From a bacterium (lineage in GTDB: Bacteria > Bacteroidota > Ignavibacteria > Kapaibacteriales > UBA2268): a stretch of DNA of 9,474 nucleotides. Shown one piece after another: positions 8,601-9,474 of this stretch. The translations under genes and the position numbers were made by a program. The stretch is from positions 1 through 9,474 of the forward strand of contig JANJUO010000627.1 in NCBI GenBank assembly GCA_024710535.1, in the 5' to 3' direction. The first letter of the stretch is position 1; each line of letters begins with the position of its first letter. The notes beneath the pieces are model-generated. The model worked only from the letters and a program-made list of their open reading frames with translations. It had not been told where the DNA came from and searched no databases.

Positions 8601-9474
8601 GAAAGAAGCGAATTTATTAGGGTTATGAATCTTAGTGGAGAGCGTCTTTTAAGCACAATAAATGATATTATTGAAATTTCAAAAATCGAAGCAGGACAGA
8701 TTCCGTTAAATATGACTGTATTTGATATTGAAGATATTATGACATATCATATTAATTTCTATAGTATTCAAGCAAATAGTAGAAATAATAAACTCATTTT
8801 AGCAAATACTGTGAAAGGTGAATCAGCCAGAATTATTTCAGATAAGAATAAACTTGACTCTATAATCACAAATTTGGTGAAAAATGCAATTAAATTCACC
8901 AAGAATGGTGAAATAGAAATAGGCAATTATATTGATTATGATAAACTAATATTTTATGTGAAAGATACTGGCATTGGAATTCCCAAAGATAGATTGGATG
9001 CAATTTTTGATAGATTTGTTCAAGCGGATTTGCGAATCACGCGTCCACACGAAGGCTCCGGGCTTGGCTTGTCGATTGCAAAAGCATATATTGAAATGCT
9101 TGGCGGAACTATCAGAGTGGAATCCACAGTTGGCGAAGGCAGTACTTTCTATTTTTCTATTGAATATAAACCCGCAAATACTAAATCAAAAAATCAAAAT
9201 GTAACCATTAAACAAAATGAATCAAACACAATGAAAAAAGGACTTATCTTAGTTGTTGAAGATGATTATGCAAGTTATGCGTTAATCAATGTAATACTTA
9301 AAAAAGAAAATTTCAAAGTAGTTCATGTGCAAAGTGGATTTGATGCAATAAAATTTTGCAGTGAAAATGATAATATTTCATTGATTTTGATGGATATAAA
9401 GATGCACGGTATTGATGGATTGGAAGCTACTCGAAGAATTCGTGAATTTAATAACACAGTACCAATAATTGCAC
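5688..9474 (+). CDS. Multi-PAS/GAF hybrid sensor histidine kinase with receiver domain, cut by window end
   Basis: A cytoplasmic two-component hybrid kinase: it should sense signals through stacked PAS/GAF domains, autophosphorylate on histidine and pass phosphate to its own receiver. The frame is open from ATG 5688 through 1262 codons to the window edge with no stop, so the 3' end is missing. Domains by residue: PAS ~8-125, PAS ~134-240, GAF ~252-412, PAS ~424-540, PAS ~548-663, PAS ~672-792, PAS ~800-917, signalling helix ~918-940, HisKA with MSHEIRTPMNG (phospho-accepting H947), HATPase_c ~1045-1160 (N-box N1062/N1066, G1 DTGIGI 1093-1098, F-box around 1107-1110, G2 GSGLGLSIAK 1123-1132), Asn/Lys/Gln-rich linker ~1161-1181, then a receiver from ~1185 with acidic pocket E1191-D1192-D1193 and phospho-acceptor D1236. 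All catalytic motifs are intact. No membrane segment or signal peptide is seen. An in-frame TAA lies 24 bases upstream, so M1 is the first possible ATG; only a weak AAGTGG (5678-5683) precedes it. About 40-50 receiver residues, and perhaps further domains, lie outside. Ligands are unknown. Confidence 0.93.
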   Translation, partial: MKDSFYKSIINNTSFACAYHRAEFDKFGKVIDYFWLEVNSSYEKFLGIQSQDIINKSIKEFFPIVLSEHINFFELITDIFQTGNRKEITIYSELLKKWMKLELHPLDKDTFAVIFWDESEIIEVEKKLNDSQELFKNMLQSITDGVVAFDKQMNYVFLNNKGAELLGSKPEDLVGKNYYELFPDAKNTPFAKIYQECIDNKSTFQFEDYYAPWDRWFENRIYPINDGIVIYFTETTDRKKTEIALKKQNDLLSFLTKIAVVFINVHPEYIDDVINSTLEEMAGFVGADRVYIFEYNFEENYQKNTYEWCRSGISQHIDDLQRVSNDKNATMVNSHKQGNNYYISDVEKMEPGDFQSLLLEENIKSILTVPMIFKSECLGFVGFDFVEKNYYYSKNDEHLLKVLAQMIVNLKQRQHFENEIQRSEEQYRKMFENNPQPMFMYDLDTLRFLEVNNAVIEKYGYSRDEMLNMTLLNIRPKDDIPALLEDIEKTRKIYNPAGEWRHLKKNGEIIYVEIYSHSVIYKNRNVRHVLVNDITEKKKAETNLKLSEERFRKLADDMPILISSFLPDGTITYVNPPLAQFTDKTQDELVGLNFFDMIEENVAKKLKFDLMELTPENPMEVHIQDQNFPDEKRLVYEWRNRAFFNEFDRITRFQSVAFDITDRYTMEEALRNSDERLKMLAEQSDTMIWEVDKTGLFTYISDIAERLLGYKIHDIIGKMYFYDLHPEEGKEEFIKESFDIFERKEFFVDFENTIVSKNGKIIWVLTSGIPILDNEGNLLGYRGSDFTITERKKVELELRETKEYLENLIKYANAPIITWSLDMKITEFNHAFEKLTGLSRENVLGKPLQILFPYESMVSSMKIIKRAMEGELLDDIEIPIFNVSGQKRIVLWNSANISDSDGKLIATIAQGIDITDRIRLASELIEAKEKAEEGDRLKSAFLANMSHEIRTPMNGILGFLNLLDDPILSSEERSEFIRVMNLSGERLLSTINDIIEISKIEAGQIPLNMTVFDIEDIMTYHINFYSIQANSRNNKLILANTVKGESARIISDKNKLDSIITNLVKNAIKFTKNGEIEIGNYIDYDKLIFYVKDTGIGIPKDRLDAIFDRFVQADLRITRPHEGSGLGLSIAKAYIEMLGGTIRVESTVGEGSTFYFSIEYKPANTKSKNQNVTIKQNESNTMKKGLILVVEDDYASYALINVILKKENFKVVHVQSGFDAIKFCSENDNISLILMDIKMHGIDGLEATRRIREFNNTVPIIA

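Noticed and set aside
8414..8656. 80-codon minus-strand frame opposite the histidine-kinase H-box region
   Set aside because: Antisense to the most conserved part of the kinase; its length is explained by constraint on the opposite strand.
8974..9204. 76-codon plus-strand frame inside the ATPase domain
   Set aside because: Out-of-frame shadow of the HATPase_c domain, which is intact in the main frame.

Overview
This is an AT-rich bacterial window with two large, divergently transcribed genes separated by a very AT-rich 466-base gap. The left gene (minus strand) ends in a type A sorting domain of the type IX secretion system (T9SS). That domain is known from the Bacteroidota/Chlorobiota/Ignavibacteria/Fibrobacterota group. 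A candidate Bacteroidetes-style -33/-7 promoter before the right gene and the lack of clear Shine-Dalgarno sequences fit the same group. The large 'choice-of-anchor' surface protein and low GC would suit an Ignavibacteria- or Kapaibacteria-like lineage or a low-GC Bacteroidota, but the genus cannot be fixed from the sequence alone.

Layout. 1-196 is a non-coding tail downstream of the left gene, holding a few overlapping inverted repeats around GTTACC/GGTAAC. 197-5221 (minus) encodes a 1674-residue secreted protein: signal peptide, LamG/concanavalin-like jelly roll, about eight Ig-like HYDIN/choice-of-anchor-D repeats, two cohesin-like modules flanking the last of these, and the T9SS C-terminal domain. 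5222-5687 is the divergent intergenic region (about 16% GC over its first 240 bases by hand count), with a 7-bp inverted repeat, a possible REP-like hairpin remnant and candidate promoters. From 5688 (plus) a reading frame stays open to the window edge. It encodes a soluble hybrid sensor histidine kinase with PAS-PAS-GAF-PAS-PAS-PAS-PAS, HisKA, HATPase_c and the first two thirds of a receiver domain. The gene is cut by the end of the window after 1262 codons.

How they fit together. The left product should cross the inner membrane by Sec and the outer membrane by T9SS, and end up on the cell surface or released, most plausibly in adhesion or matrix building. The right product is a cytoplasmic multi-sensor phosphorelay protein. 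Nothing in the sequence shows that the kinase controls the surface protein; they share only the divergent promoter region. No RNA gene, CRISPR array, insertion sequence or defence system was seen. The parts most worth a second look are the cohesin-like modules and alternating cysteine pattern of the surface protein and the structured elements in the intergenic gap.
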